From: Streptomonospora alba
GTDB lineage: Bacteria; Actinomycetota; Actinomycetes; Streptosporangiales; Streptosporangiaceae
DNA: 64,000 nt
Assembly (NCBI RefSeq): GCF_000826685.1
Contig: NZ_JROO01000016.1
Span: 1-64,000 of the forward strand
Reading direction: 5' to 3'
Below, in pieces: positions 52,285-59,850 of this stretch (position 1 is its first letter; the number at the start of each line of letters is the position of its first letter). The translations under genes and the position numbers were made by a program. Under the pieces are notes generated by a model. It worked only from the letters and a program-made list of their open reading frames with translations. It made no database searches and was not told where the DNA came from.

Positions 52285-53478
52285 GTGCGGCGAATCGCCG
52301 TCGTCGGCGGGTCGCTGGCCGGGGTCCACGCCGCTGAGGCGCTGCGGGAGCACGGCTTCGACGGCGACGTCACGCTCATCTCGGCGGAGAACGAACTGCC
52401 CTACGACAGGCCGCCCCTGTCCAAGGAAGCGCTGCTCAACGGCATGCCGATGGAGAGGCTGAGCCTTCGCGCGCCCGAGTGGTACGAGGACAACGCCGTT
52501 ACGACCCGACTCGGCAACGCCGCCGTTCGGCTCGACACCGCGCGGCGCACGGTCCTGCTCGACGACGGCACGACCGTGGCCTACGACGGCCTCGTCATCG
52601 CCACGGGTTCGCGGGCGCGGCGCCTGTCCAGTACGGAGAACGCCCCGCCCGTGCAGATCCTGCGGTCGATCGAGGACAGTCTGCGGCTTCGCGAGCGCCT
52701 GCGCCCCGGCCAGCACCTCGTTCTCATCGGCGCCGGGTTCATCGGGCTGGAGATCGCCGCGACCGCCCGGCAGTTGGGTCTGGACGTGACGATCGTCGAG
52801 GTCGGGCGGGTTCCGCTGGGCCGTGCGCTGGGCGACGAGGTCGGCGCCTGGTTCCGCGCGCTGCACGCACGCAACGGGGTCGAGATCGTCTGCACGTGCA
52901 CTGTGGAGGCGATCGAGCGCCTGGGCGAGGGCGCTGTGCTGACCCTGAGCAACGGGCGCGTCTTCAACGCCGACGTCGTCGTCGCCGGGATCGGGGCGAG
53001 CCCGGTCACCGAATGGCTCGACGGAAGCGGCGTCCAGACGACCGACGGGGTGGTCTGCCGCTCCGACCTGTCGACCTCCGTGCCAGGCGTGGCGGCGGCC
53101 GGGGACGTCGCGCGCTGGTACAACCCGCTGTTCGACGAGGAGATCCGCGTCGAGCACTGGACGAACGCCGTCGAGCAGGGCAGACGCGCCGCGCACACCC
53201 TGCTGGGCCACGGGGAGGCGTTCAGCGCGGTCCCCTACTTCTGGACCGACCAGTACGACGCCCGTATGCGCTTCGTGGGACGCGCGTCCGCGGCGAGCGA
53301 AGTCGTCGTCAAGGAGTCCGGCGACGACAGGCTCGTGGCGCTGTACGGACGTGACGACCGGATACGGGGCGCGGTGTGCGTCAACGCGCCCAGAGAACTC
53401 GTCCGCTACCGCACCGCGATCCGCGACCAGGTCCGCTGGGGCGACGTCACGGAGACCCCCTCGGCCATCGGCGGCTGA
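52285..53478 (+). CDS. Ferredoxin reductase (glutathione-reductase-type FAD protein)
   Basis: The 397-residue product has two nucleotide-binding motifs: IAVVGGSLAGVHAAEALREH (FAD) at the start and LVLIGAGFIGLEIAATARQL (NADH) near 145. Further marks are ISAENELPYDRPPLSKEALL, YDGLVIATGSRARRL and VPGVAAAGDVARWYNPLFDE. This is the BphA4/ThcD type of reductase with a C-terminal dimerisation domain. It passes electrons from NADH to the ferredoxin. GTG 52285 starts 1 bp past the ferredoxin stop. Confidence 0.93.
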   Translation: MRRIAVVGGSLAGVHAAEALREHGFDGDVTLISAENELPYDRPPLSKEALLNGMPMERLSLRAPEWYEDNAVTTRLGNAAVRLDTARRTVLLDDGTTVAYDGLVIATGSRARRLSSTENAPPVQILRSIEDSLRLRERLRPGQHLVLIGAGFIGLEIAATARQLGLDVTIVEVGRVPLGRALGDEVGAWFRALHARNGVEIVCTCTVEAIERLGEGAVLTLSNGRVFNADVVVAGIGASPVTEWLDGSGVQTTDGVVCRSDLSTSVPGVAAAGDVARWYNPLFDEEIRVEHWTNAVEQGRRAAHTLLGHGEAFSAVPYFWTDQYDARMRFVGRASAASEVVVKESGDDRLVALYGRDDRIRGAVCVNAPRELVRYRTAIRDQVRWGDVTETPSAIGG

Positions 53479-53531
53479 GGCCCCACTCACCTTCCCAGAA
53501 CACTCTTCGCCAACGACCACAAGGAGTAGAC

Positions 53532-54677
53532 GTGACCGAAACCGAGACCACGCTCCAGGGCGACGCCCTGTCCGTCATCGAGTTGTTCCCCCAGCACGAG
53601 GACTGGTCGCTGCAGACGATGCGCCTGCTCGCCCAGGTCGCGGTCGGGGGCTCCGACCTGTTCGAGTGCGCGCGCACCGCCGCCCGCATCGGTGCCCGGA
53701 CCACCGACCCCGAGGTGTGGCAGCGCGAGTGGAGCCGGACCGCCAAGGAGACCGCGGAGGCCGGCCACGCCGCCCTGGAAGCGGGCAACGTCACGACGGG
53801 CCGCCGCGCCCTGTTCCGGTCGATGAGCTACTGGCGGCACTCCGAGTTCTTCCTTCCCCCCACGGACCCGCGCCGGAACGAGGCCTACACCGAGGGAACG
53901 CGGAACTTCCAGAAGGCGGCGGAGCTCACCGGCGGGCTCATCGAGCGGATCAGCGTCCCCTTCGAGGGCCAGACGATGGACGGTTACGTCGTCCGCCCCG
54001 ACGCCTCGGGCCAGAAGCGTCCCACGGTGCTCATGCTCGGCGGCGCCGACTCCTGGGCCGAGGAGCTGTACTTCCTGGGCGGCACCGAGTTCCCGGCCCG
54101 CGGAATGAACGTCGTCATGGTCGACACGCCCGGTCGCGGCAGTTCCCTGCGCTTCAAGCAGATGTACAGCCGCCATGACTACGAGGTCCCGGTGAAGGCC
54201 GTCCTCGACTTCCTGGCGCAGCGCGACGACGTCGACATGGACCGGCTCGGCCTGGCCGGAGTCAGTTTCGGCGGGTACTACGCGCCGCGCGCGGCGGCCT
54301 TCGAGCCGCGGGTCAAGGCCGTGGCGGCGTGGTGCGGCACGTGGAGCATCCTGACGGACTTCTACGAGTACTACCCGCCGCTGCAGCAGCAGCTCCAGTG
54401 GCTGTCGGGTTCGAAGGACGACGCCGACGCCCGCGAGAAGCTCGCCCGGTTCACCCTCGACGGCGTCGCCGAGAAGCTCGACATCCCCGTGTATGTCATG
54501 CACGGCGAGAACGACATCATCATGGACATCGAGGGGGCGCGCCGTTTCGAGGCGGCGCTGAGTGTCGAGGACGTGACCGTCGACTATTACGGCGGAGCGG
54601 GCTCGCTGCACTGCAACTACGACTACCTGGCGGTGGCCGCCGCAAGGCTGGCCGACTGGATGCTGCACAGAATCTGA
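53532..54677 (+). CDS. Alpha/beta hydrolase, C-C hydrolase-like (FrsA/DHPON hydrolase group)
   Basis: The 381-residue product has a helical N-terminal region of about 125 residues and then an alpha/beta-hydrolase domain. The probable triad is Ser245 (AGVSFGGYY), Asp328 (HGENDIIMD) and His360 (GSLHCNY). The layout resembles 2,6-dihydroxypseudooxynicotine hydrolase, an enzyme that breaks a C-C bond in nicotine degradation. It may cleave the ring-fission product or a side chain here. GTG 53532 follows AAGGAG. A terminator follows the stop, marking the end of the catabolic genes. Confidence 0.88.
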   Translation: MTETETTLQGDALSVIELFPQHEDWSLQTMRLLAQVAVGGSDLFECARTAARIGARTTDPEVWQREWSRTAKETAEAGHAALEAGNVTTGRRALFRSMSYWRHSEFFLPPTDPRRNEAYTEGTRNFQKAAELTGGLIERISVPFEGQTMDGYVVRPDASGQKRPTVLMLGGADSWAEELYFLGGTEFPARGMNVVMVDTPGRGSSLRFKQMYSRHDYEVPVKAVLDFLAQRDDVDMDRLGLAGVSFGGYYAPRAAAFEPRVKAVAAWCGTWSILTDFYEYYPPLQQQLQWLSGSKDDADAREKLARFTLDGVAEKLDIPVYVMHGENDIIMDIEGARRFEAALSVEDVTVDYYGGAGSLHCNYDYLAVAAARLADWMLHRI

Positions 54678-54712
54678 GTACCCGATTAACGGCGGCGGCG
54701 CCCGATGTCGCC

Positions 54713-54743
54713 GATCGCGGGCGGGAGCCTCCCGCCCGCGATC
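54713..54743. terminator. Hairpin ending the catabolic genes
   Basis: GATCGCGGGCGGGA (54713-54726) pairs exactly with TCCCGCCCGCGATC (54730-54743) around GCC, 36 bp past the hydrolase stop. Confidence 0.85.
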
Positions 54744-54826
54744 CCCTGCACCTTCGGAGAAGCAGGGTTATTCCCCGGTCCGGCATGCGCTGTGCGTAAC
54801 CGGACAAGAGTAATGTGCAGTTAACA

Positions 54827-54846
54827 TTCGTTTTCGAAACGTTAGC
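54827..54846. promoter_or_regulatory. Possible operator upstream of the LuxR-type regulator gene
   Basis: An A/T-rich island reading CATTCGTTTTCGAAACGTTA contains CGTTT and AAACG arms around TCG. It lies about 70 bp upstream of the regulator start and near -10-like TAATGT and TTAACA words. It could be its promoter or an autoregulatory site. Confidence 0.35.
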
Positions 54847-54916
54847 GTTCACTGCTCCGGGCCGGGTTACCATCTGGCCAGGAGATCCTAGCGGTCGGCA
54901 AATTGGGGGTGGTTCG

Positions 54917-55999
54917 GTGGGTGCGAAAGTCGACCTCGCGAACAACGGTTTCTTTAAATTCGCCCGCGAACTCAATCAGACGCAGACGGTCGATGAGGTC
55001 CGGGACGTCTACTTCGGGACCGTAGCCGAAGTACTGCCTGCCGACGGCATCGGTTTCTACCGTTTCACCGACGACATGAATCCGGTCCTGGAGCGGGCCT
55101 CGACCCTCAGCGACTTCTTCATGCACACGTATGAGGAGCAGGGGCGCCGCGACGACCCCGTGCTGGAGGCGGTTCTCGAATACGGCCTTCCCGCCGACTC
55201 CCATATGATGCTGAGCCCGTCGCGATGGCACTCCTCCGCCGCGAAGTCGGTGCTGCTCAGCGAGGGGCTCGCCTACTCCATGGAAGCACCCATCATCGAA
55301 TCGGGAAGTGTGGTCGGCACCGTCAACTTCGCCCGCGCGACCGATGGGCGGCCTTTCCACGAAGAGGACTTGAGCCTGGCGCGACTGATCAGCGAACACC
55401 TCAGTCTGGCGATCGAACGCGCCCGGAGGCTGGACGCACTGGGGGATCAGGCCACTCTGGTCCAGGGAGTGCTCGACCATTTCCCGCACGGCGTCGTCGT
55501 CAGCGACCTCAACGGGAAAAGGCTGTTCTCCAACCGGAACGCGAAACGCGTCATGGGATGCCTGGACCGGGCAGCGGGAAATTCCCGGTCCGCGACCCTC
55601 GAAGACCTCGTCGACAGTGTCGTTTCGGAATTCGCCGAGGACGGCCGGCAGACCGGAACGACAAGTGTGCGCGACGGCGCCTCGGGACGGAAGATCATCG
55701 TTCGGTCCTACCGTAAACACGGAAAGGAGTCGATCGTCAGCCTGCTGTACGAATGCGCCGACGAGCAGTCCTCAGAACTTCCGGTATGGGGCGTGCTTTC
55801 CCCTCGGGAGCAGGAGATAGCCACGCTCGTGAGCCAGGGGCACACCACCAAGGAGATCGCCCAGAAAGCATTCGTCAGTGAGAACACCGTGAAACAGCAC
55901 CTTAAACGGATCTTCGCCAAGACCAATGTGCACAACCGGGCGGAACTCGTCCAACTCATCTGGTCGTCCCGCGACCGGGAGGCGGTTCCCGGGCGGTAG
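54917..55999 (+). CDS. GAF-PAS-LuxR transcriptional regulator of the island
   Basis: The 360-residue product has a GAF-like sensor at about residues 10-150 (MEAPIIESGSVVGTVNFARA is its typical end), a PAS-like middle at about 170-270 (LDHFPHGVVVSDLNGKRLFS NRNAKRVM) and a LuxR/NarL HTH at about 290-350 (LSPREQEIATLVSQGHTTKE, IAQKAFVSENTVKQHLKRIF). It is probably a ligand-sensing activator. It follows the hydrolase gene after a terminator, so it has its own promoter. GTG 54917 follows GGGGGTGG. It is the only regulator next to the island and the best candidate to bind the shared 17-bp motifs. Confidence 0.9.
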   Translation: MGAKVDLANNGFFKFARELNQTQTVDEVRDVYFGTVAEVLPADGIGFYRFTDDMNPVLERASTLSDFFMHTYEEQGRRDDPVLEAVLEYGLPADSHMMLSPSRWHSSAAKSVLLSEGLAYSMEAPIIESGSVVGTVNFARATDGRPFHEEDLSLARLISEHLSLAIERARRLDALGDQATLVQGVLDHFPHGVVVSDLNGKRLFSNRNAKRVMGCLDRAAGNSRSATLEDLVDSVVSEFAEDGRQTGTTSVRDGASGRKIIVRSYRKHGKESIVSLLYECADEQSSELPVWGVLSPREQEIATLVSQGHTTKEIAQKAFVSENTVKQHLKRIFAKTNVHNRAELVQLIWSSRDREAVPGR

Positions 56000-56021
56000 G
56001 GCCGCCTGACCCCCCTGCGCG

Positions 56022-56052
56022 CCGGCGGCGCACGGCCGACGGCCGCCGCCGG
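56022..56052. terminator. Hairpin after the LuxR-type gene
   Basis: CCGGCGGCG (56022-56030) pairs with CGCCGCCGG (56044-56052) around a 13-nt loop, 23 bp past the stop. Confidence 0.5.
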
Positions 56053-56256
56053 TTCGTCCCGCCCGCGCAACCGGCGTTTCGTGCTGTCCTCCGGGAGGGG
56101 CGGCCTCCGACCTGCGACCGCGGAATCATCCCGGCCGACGGCCCGACCGGCGGCCGCGGCGCCCTCCCCCACCACGCACCACCGGGGCCGCGTACACCGC
56201 GTCCGGCCCTGGACCACCGCTTCTGCCCCGCCCTTGATCTCCGGAGGTTCTTCCCC

Positions 56257-57753
56257 GTGACCAGCCCTTCCCCGACACCTACGAGCCGTTCCGCACCGAG
56301 GCAGGACGGATCGAGGACACCGGTTCCTTTCTGGGTCGCGGGCACCCGGCGCGACAGCGCGCAATCCACACCCATCACCCACCCCTACGACAACACCCCC
56401 GTAGCCCGCGCCGCCGTCGCCGCGGAGGCCGACGTGGCCGACGCCGTCGCGGCCGCAACCGCCGCCGCCGAACCCCTCGCCCGCACCAGCGCAGCACACC
56501 GCTCCCGCGCCCTGGACCACGTCGCCCGACGCATCACCGAGCGCAGCGACGAGATCGCCGAACTGATCACCGCCGAGAACGGGAAACCGCTGCGCTGGGC
56601 CCGAGCCGAGGCCGGCCGCGCCGCCGCGGTGTTCCACTGGGCCGCCGAGGAAACCCGCCGCTTCGCAGGGCAATGGCACCGCCTGGACACCGACCCCCAG
56701 TCCCCCGGAGGAACCGCCTTCGTCGCCCGCCATCCCCGCGGGCCCGTCCTGGGCATCACCCCCTTCAATTTCCCCCTCAACCTCGTGGCCCACAAGGTCG
56801 CACCCGCCCTGGCCGTGGGCGCCCCCATCATCGTCAAGCCCGCCCCCGCCACGCCCCTGAGCGCGCTGCTGCTGGGCGACCTGCTCGCCGAAACCGCCCT
56901 GCCCCCCGGCTCCTGGTCGATCCTGCCCGTGCCCAACGACCGCATGCCCGCACTGGTCGCCGATGCGCGCCTGCCCGTCGTGTCCTTCACCGGGTCCGGG
57001 CCCGTCGGCCGATCCATCCGCGAAGCCGTCCCGCACAAGCACGTCACCCTGGAACTGGGCGGCAACGCCGCAGCGGTGGTCTGCGACGACTGGTCCAGCC
57101 CCGCCGACCTGGCCTGGGCCGCCGAGCGCATCGCGGTCTTCGCCACCTACCAAGCCGGCCAGTCCTGCATCGCGGTCCAGCGCGTCTTCGCCCACCGCAC
57201 GATCGCCGCCGACCTCACCGAGCGGATCGTGGAGCAGGTCGCCGCACTGGCCACCGGAGACCCGCGCGAGGAGCGCACCCAGGTCGGGCCCCTCATCGAC
57301 GAGGACGCCGCCCGCCGCGTGGAACGCTGGGTGGCCGAAGCCGCCGACACCGGCGCGCGCATCCGCACCGGCGGCCACCGCACCGGCGCCCAATACGCCC
57401 CCACCGTGCTCACCGGCGTGCCGCCCACCGCGAAACTGGCCTGCGAGGAGGCCTTCGGCCCGGTCCTGACCATCGACGAGGTCCAGGGGACCGCAGAAGC
57501 CTTCGACCGGGTCAACGACTCCCGATTCGGGCTGCAGACCGGCGTGTTCACCCACCGCAGCGACACCGCCTTCGCCGCACTCGCCGGGCTGCACGTGGGC
57601 GGCGTGGTCATCGGCGACGTGCCCAGCTTCCGCGCCGAACACCTGCCCTACGGCGGAGTCAAGGAATCGGGGGTGGGCCGCGAAGGGGTCATGGACGCCA
57701 TGGCCGACCTCACCGAACCCCGCGTCCTGGCCTTCCCCGGCGTAACGCTGTAG
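56257..57753 (+). CDS. NAD(P)-dependent aldehyde dehydrogenase
   Basis: The 498-residue product is a classical aldehyde dehydrogenase: GITPFNFPLNLVAHKVAPAL, VVSFTGSGPVGRSI, general base Glu266 in LELGGNAAAVV and catalytic Cys304 in QAGQSCIAVQRVF. CEEAFGPVLTIDEV and LPYGGVKESGVGREG complete the family pattern. It resembles the succinate-semialdehyde/lactaldehyde/phosphonoacetaldehyde group, which uses small aldehydes. GTG 56257 is the first start. It could oxidise an aldehyde released by the hydratase-aldolase of the neighbouring island, but it has its own transcript and that link is unproven. Confidence 0.92.
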   Translation: MTSPSPTPTSRSAPRQDGSRTPVPFWVAGTRRDSAQSTPITHPYDNTPVARAAVAAEADVADAVAAATAAAEPLARTSAAHRSRALDHVARRITERSDEIAELITAENGKPLRWARAEAGRAAAVFHWAAEETRRFAGQWHRLDTDPQSPGGTAFVARHPRGPVLGITPFNFPLNLVAHKVAPALAVGAPIIVKPAPATPLSALLLGDLLAETALPPGSWSILPVPNDRMPALVADARLPVVSFTGSGPVGRSIREAVPHKHVTLELGGNAAAVVCDDWSSPADLAWAAERIAVFATYQAGQSCIAVQRVFAHRTIAADLTERIVEQVAALATGDPREERTQVGPLIDEDAARRVERWVAEAADTGARIRTGGHRTGAQYAPTVLTGVPPTAKLACEEAFGPVLTIDEVQGTAEAFDRVNDSRFGLQTGVFTHRSDTAFAALAGLHVGGVVIGDVPSFRAEHLPYGGVKESGVGREGVMDAMADLTEPRVLAFPGVTL

Positions 57754-57780
57754 CGGCCCGACCGGCGTATCCCGGGGACC

Positions 57781-57816
57781 GGAGGCGCTGGAGGCGCTGG
57801 AGGCGCTGGAGGCGCC
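57781..57816 (+). repeat. Short tandem repeat, 9 bp x 4
   Basis: GGAGGCGCT repeated four times (the last unit ends in C), in non-coding DNA just past the aldehyde dehydrogenase gene. Confidence 0.9.
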
Positions 57817-57891
57817 ACGATGCGGGCGCGTGCCGCGTCCCGGGTCTGCACGGCGCAGCCGGCGACGACGGAGGGGACACACCCGTCACGC

Positions 57892-57934
57892 GCCGCATTC
57901 CCGGACCCGGGCCCGCCGGGTCCGGGAATGCGGC
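57892..57934. terminator. Hairpin, 19-bp perfect stem
   Basis: GCCGCATTCCCGGACCCGG (57892-57910) pairs exactly with CCGGGTCCGGGAATGCGGC (57916-57934) around a 5-nt loop. It lies between the convergent aldehyde dehydrogenase (+) and MerR (-) genes and probably serves both. Confidence 0.85.
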
Positions 57935-57966
57935 CCTTCACCTGCAGGGGTGTCCAGCGGCGCGGT

Positions 57967-58425
57967 TCAGGCGGAGGCAGGAGGATCCTGGGCGTCCTCC
58001 GGCACGGTGCACTCGGGTCCGTTGCGCCACAGCCCGTCGGCCGAGCCCGCGGCGAGATGCCGTGCGTACAGCGCGACCTTGGCTTCGATCACCTCGTGGG
58101 CCTGCTGCAACTCCTCCACCCGGCTCCGCACCTTCTGCTCGTGGTTGCGCAGGAGGGCGAACCGCTCCTCTTCGTTGCCGGGGCCCTCGCGGACCAACTC
58201 CACATAGCGCCGGATATCAGGCAGGGACATCCCCGTATCCCGGAACTTGGAGCAGACCCGCAGCCACTCGACCTCCTGGGAGGTGAACACACGCCGCCCC
58301 GCGCTGTTGCGCCGAACCGGCTGGACGAACAGCCCCTCCCGCTCATAAAAGCGCAGCGTGTACGCGGACAGTCCGGTGCGTGCGCTCACCTCGCTGATGC
58401 TCAGCGTTCTCTCGGCAACGGCCAT
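57967..58425 (-). CDS. MerR family transcriptional regulator
   Basis: The 152-residue product has the MerR winged helix at residues 5-75 (LSISEVSARTGLSAYTLRFY, EREGLFVQPVRRNSAGRRVF) and a coiled coil at about 85-125 (ALLRNHEQKVRSRVEELQQA). There is no cysteine metal-binding motif, so it is of the organic or redox type. It is divergent from an SDR gene whose promoter has the long 19-bp spacer that MerR proteins untwist. ATG 58425 is chosen because the longer frame overlaps that promoter. Confidence 0.9.
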   Translation of the reverse strand: MAVAERTLSISEVSARTGLSAYTLRFYEREGLFVQPVRRNSAGRRVFTSQEVEWLRVCSKFRDTGMSLPDIRRYVELVREGPGNEEERFALLRNHEQKVRSRVEELQQAHEVIEAKVALYARHLAAGSADGLWRNGPECTVPEDAQDPPASA

Positions 58426-58443
58426 GCACCGCAGCCTACGCCG

Positions 58444-58474
58444 TTGACTTCGAGTCGACTCCAATTCCTAGCGT
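58444..58474 (+). promoter_or_regulatory. MerR-type promoter with 19-bp spacer and central palindrome
   Basis: TTGACT (58444-58449), a 19-bp spacer and TAGCGT (58469-58474). The spacer contains the perfect palindrome GAGTCGACTC (58452-58461). This is the classic layout for activation by a MerR protein and lies between the divergent MerR and SDR genes. Confidence 0.75.
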
Positions 58475-58503
58475 TCCTTCGACAGCACACGAAAGGACGC
58501 TCT

Positions 58504-59349
58504 GTGAGCAAGACATGGTTCATCACCGGCGCCTCCTCGGGCATCGGACGGCTCGTCACCGAGCAGGCGCTCGAGCGTGGGGACCGGGTGGCCGCCACCC
58601 TTCGCAGGCCGGAGGCTCTGGAGGACCTGCGCGCCGAGCACGGCGACCGCCTCTGGACCGCCCGGCTCGACGTCGACGACGCCCGGCAGGTCGCCGCCGT
58701 CGTGGACGAGGCGTTCGCGAACTTCGGCAGGGTCGACGCCGTGGTCAACAACGCGGGATTCGGAGTGTTCGCCGCGGTGGAGGAGGCGACCGACGAGCAG
58801 ATCCGCCGCGTCGTCGAGACCAATCTGTTCGGCTCGATCCGGGTGGTCCGCGCCGCACTCCCCCATCTGCGCAGCCAGCGGCACGGGCGCATCCTGCAGG
58901 TCTCCACGGCAGGCGGCCAGACGACGTATCCCAACTTCTCCTATTACCACGCCTCGAAATGGGGGATCGAGGGGTTCTGCGAGACGGTGGCCCAGGAGAT
59001 CGCACCACTGGGCATCGGACTGACGATCGTCGAACCGGGGGCCACGCCCACCGGCTTCGGCGGTGCACTGGCCACGGCACCGGTGATGCCGGAGTACGAC
59101 GCCGGCCCCGCCGGCGACGTGCGCCGGGCCCTCGCCGGAGGCGCGTTCCCGTTGCCCAACGACCCGGCGAAGATCGCGCGGGCGATGATCGACTCCCTCG
59201 ACCTGGAACCGGCGCCGCTGCGGTTGCCGCTGGGCACCGACACCTACCATGACGTGCGGGCCTCCCTTGTGGCGCGACTCGACGAACTGGACGCCCGACG
59301 CGAACTCGCCCTCTCCGTCGCGGACGATCACCGTGCAGCCACCGCCTGA
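58504..59349 (+). CDS. SDR family oxidoreductase controlled by MerR
   Basis: The 281-residue product is a classical SDR: TWFITGASSGIGRLVTEQAL, VDAVVNNAGFGVFAAVEEAT, GRILQVSTAGGQTTYPNFSY YHASKWG (catalytic Ser/Thr region and YxxxK) and GLTIVEPGATPTGFGG. GDRVAATLRRPEAL fits NADP use. Homologues beside MerR genes are common in Streptomyces; the substrate is unknown. GTG 58504 follows AAAGGA. Confidence 0.9.
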   Translation: MSKTWFITGASSGIGRLVTEQALERGDRVAATLRRPEALEDLRAEHGDRLWTARLDVDDARQVAAVVDEAFANFGRVDAVVNNAGFGVFAAVEEATDEQIRRVVETNLFGSIRVVRAALPHLRSQRHGRILQVSTAGGQTTYPNFSYYHASKWGIEGFCETVAQEIAPLGIGLTIVEPGATPTGFGGALATAPVMPEYDAGPAGDVRRALAGGAFPLPNDPAKIARAMIDSLDLEPAPLRLPLGTDTYHDVRASLVARLDELDARRELALSVADDHRAATA

Positions 59350-59676
59350 CCGCCGAAAGCCGGGAAGCCACGCTCGGCGCTGAAGCACGCCGCTGCGGTG
59401 CAGGCCGCCGCACCGCGCTCCGGGAGCCGGGGACGGGCCACGGGCCGCGGCCAGAACCCGGCCGCGGCCCGTCCGGGGCGGCGCCCCGGACGGGCCGCGT
59501 CGGCTGTGAGCGGTTCGGCGCGTGCGGAGTGCGGCCCCCGCTTCCCCCGCGCCCCGCTCCGACCCCGATCACCGCGGAGGGCCATTTGCGGCGCCGGGTG
59601 GCGAAGACGCACCGTCGCGGGAGAGGCTCGTCCTCGGAGCCGATCAGTCCGACGAAGCGGTGAGGAAACGCTCAAT

Positions 59677-59850
59677 ATGGCTGCACGCAAGAACAAGAAG
59701 CGCCGGTCCCGGCCGGGCAAGGGCGCACAGGACATCCACCACGGCCCGACCCGCGATCCGGGGCCGACCGGCAACATCGGCTGCTACATCGTCCTGATCG
59801 CCGTGCTCGTCATCGGTGTCGCCATCGCCCTGATCGAGGTTTTCGGCTAG
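59677..59850 (+). CDS. 57-residue single-pass membrane protein
   Basis: The product begins AARKNKKRRSRPGKGAQDIH, a strongly basic cytoplasmic part, and ends with one membrane helix (CYIVLIAVLVIGVAIALIEV). ATG 59677 follows GAGGAAA. Its stop TAG overlaps the stop of the convergent BTAD regulator through a shared CTAG. The role is unknown. Confidence 0.65.
   Translation: MAARKNKKRRSRPGKGAQDIHHGPTRDPGPTGNIGCYIVLIAVLVIGVAIALIEVFG

Noticed and set aside
55708-57882. 724-codon open frame on the - strand
   Set aside because: Antisense shadow of the LuxR-type and aldehyde dehydrogenase genes; Gly-rich text without family features.
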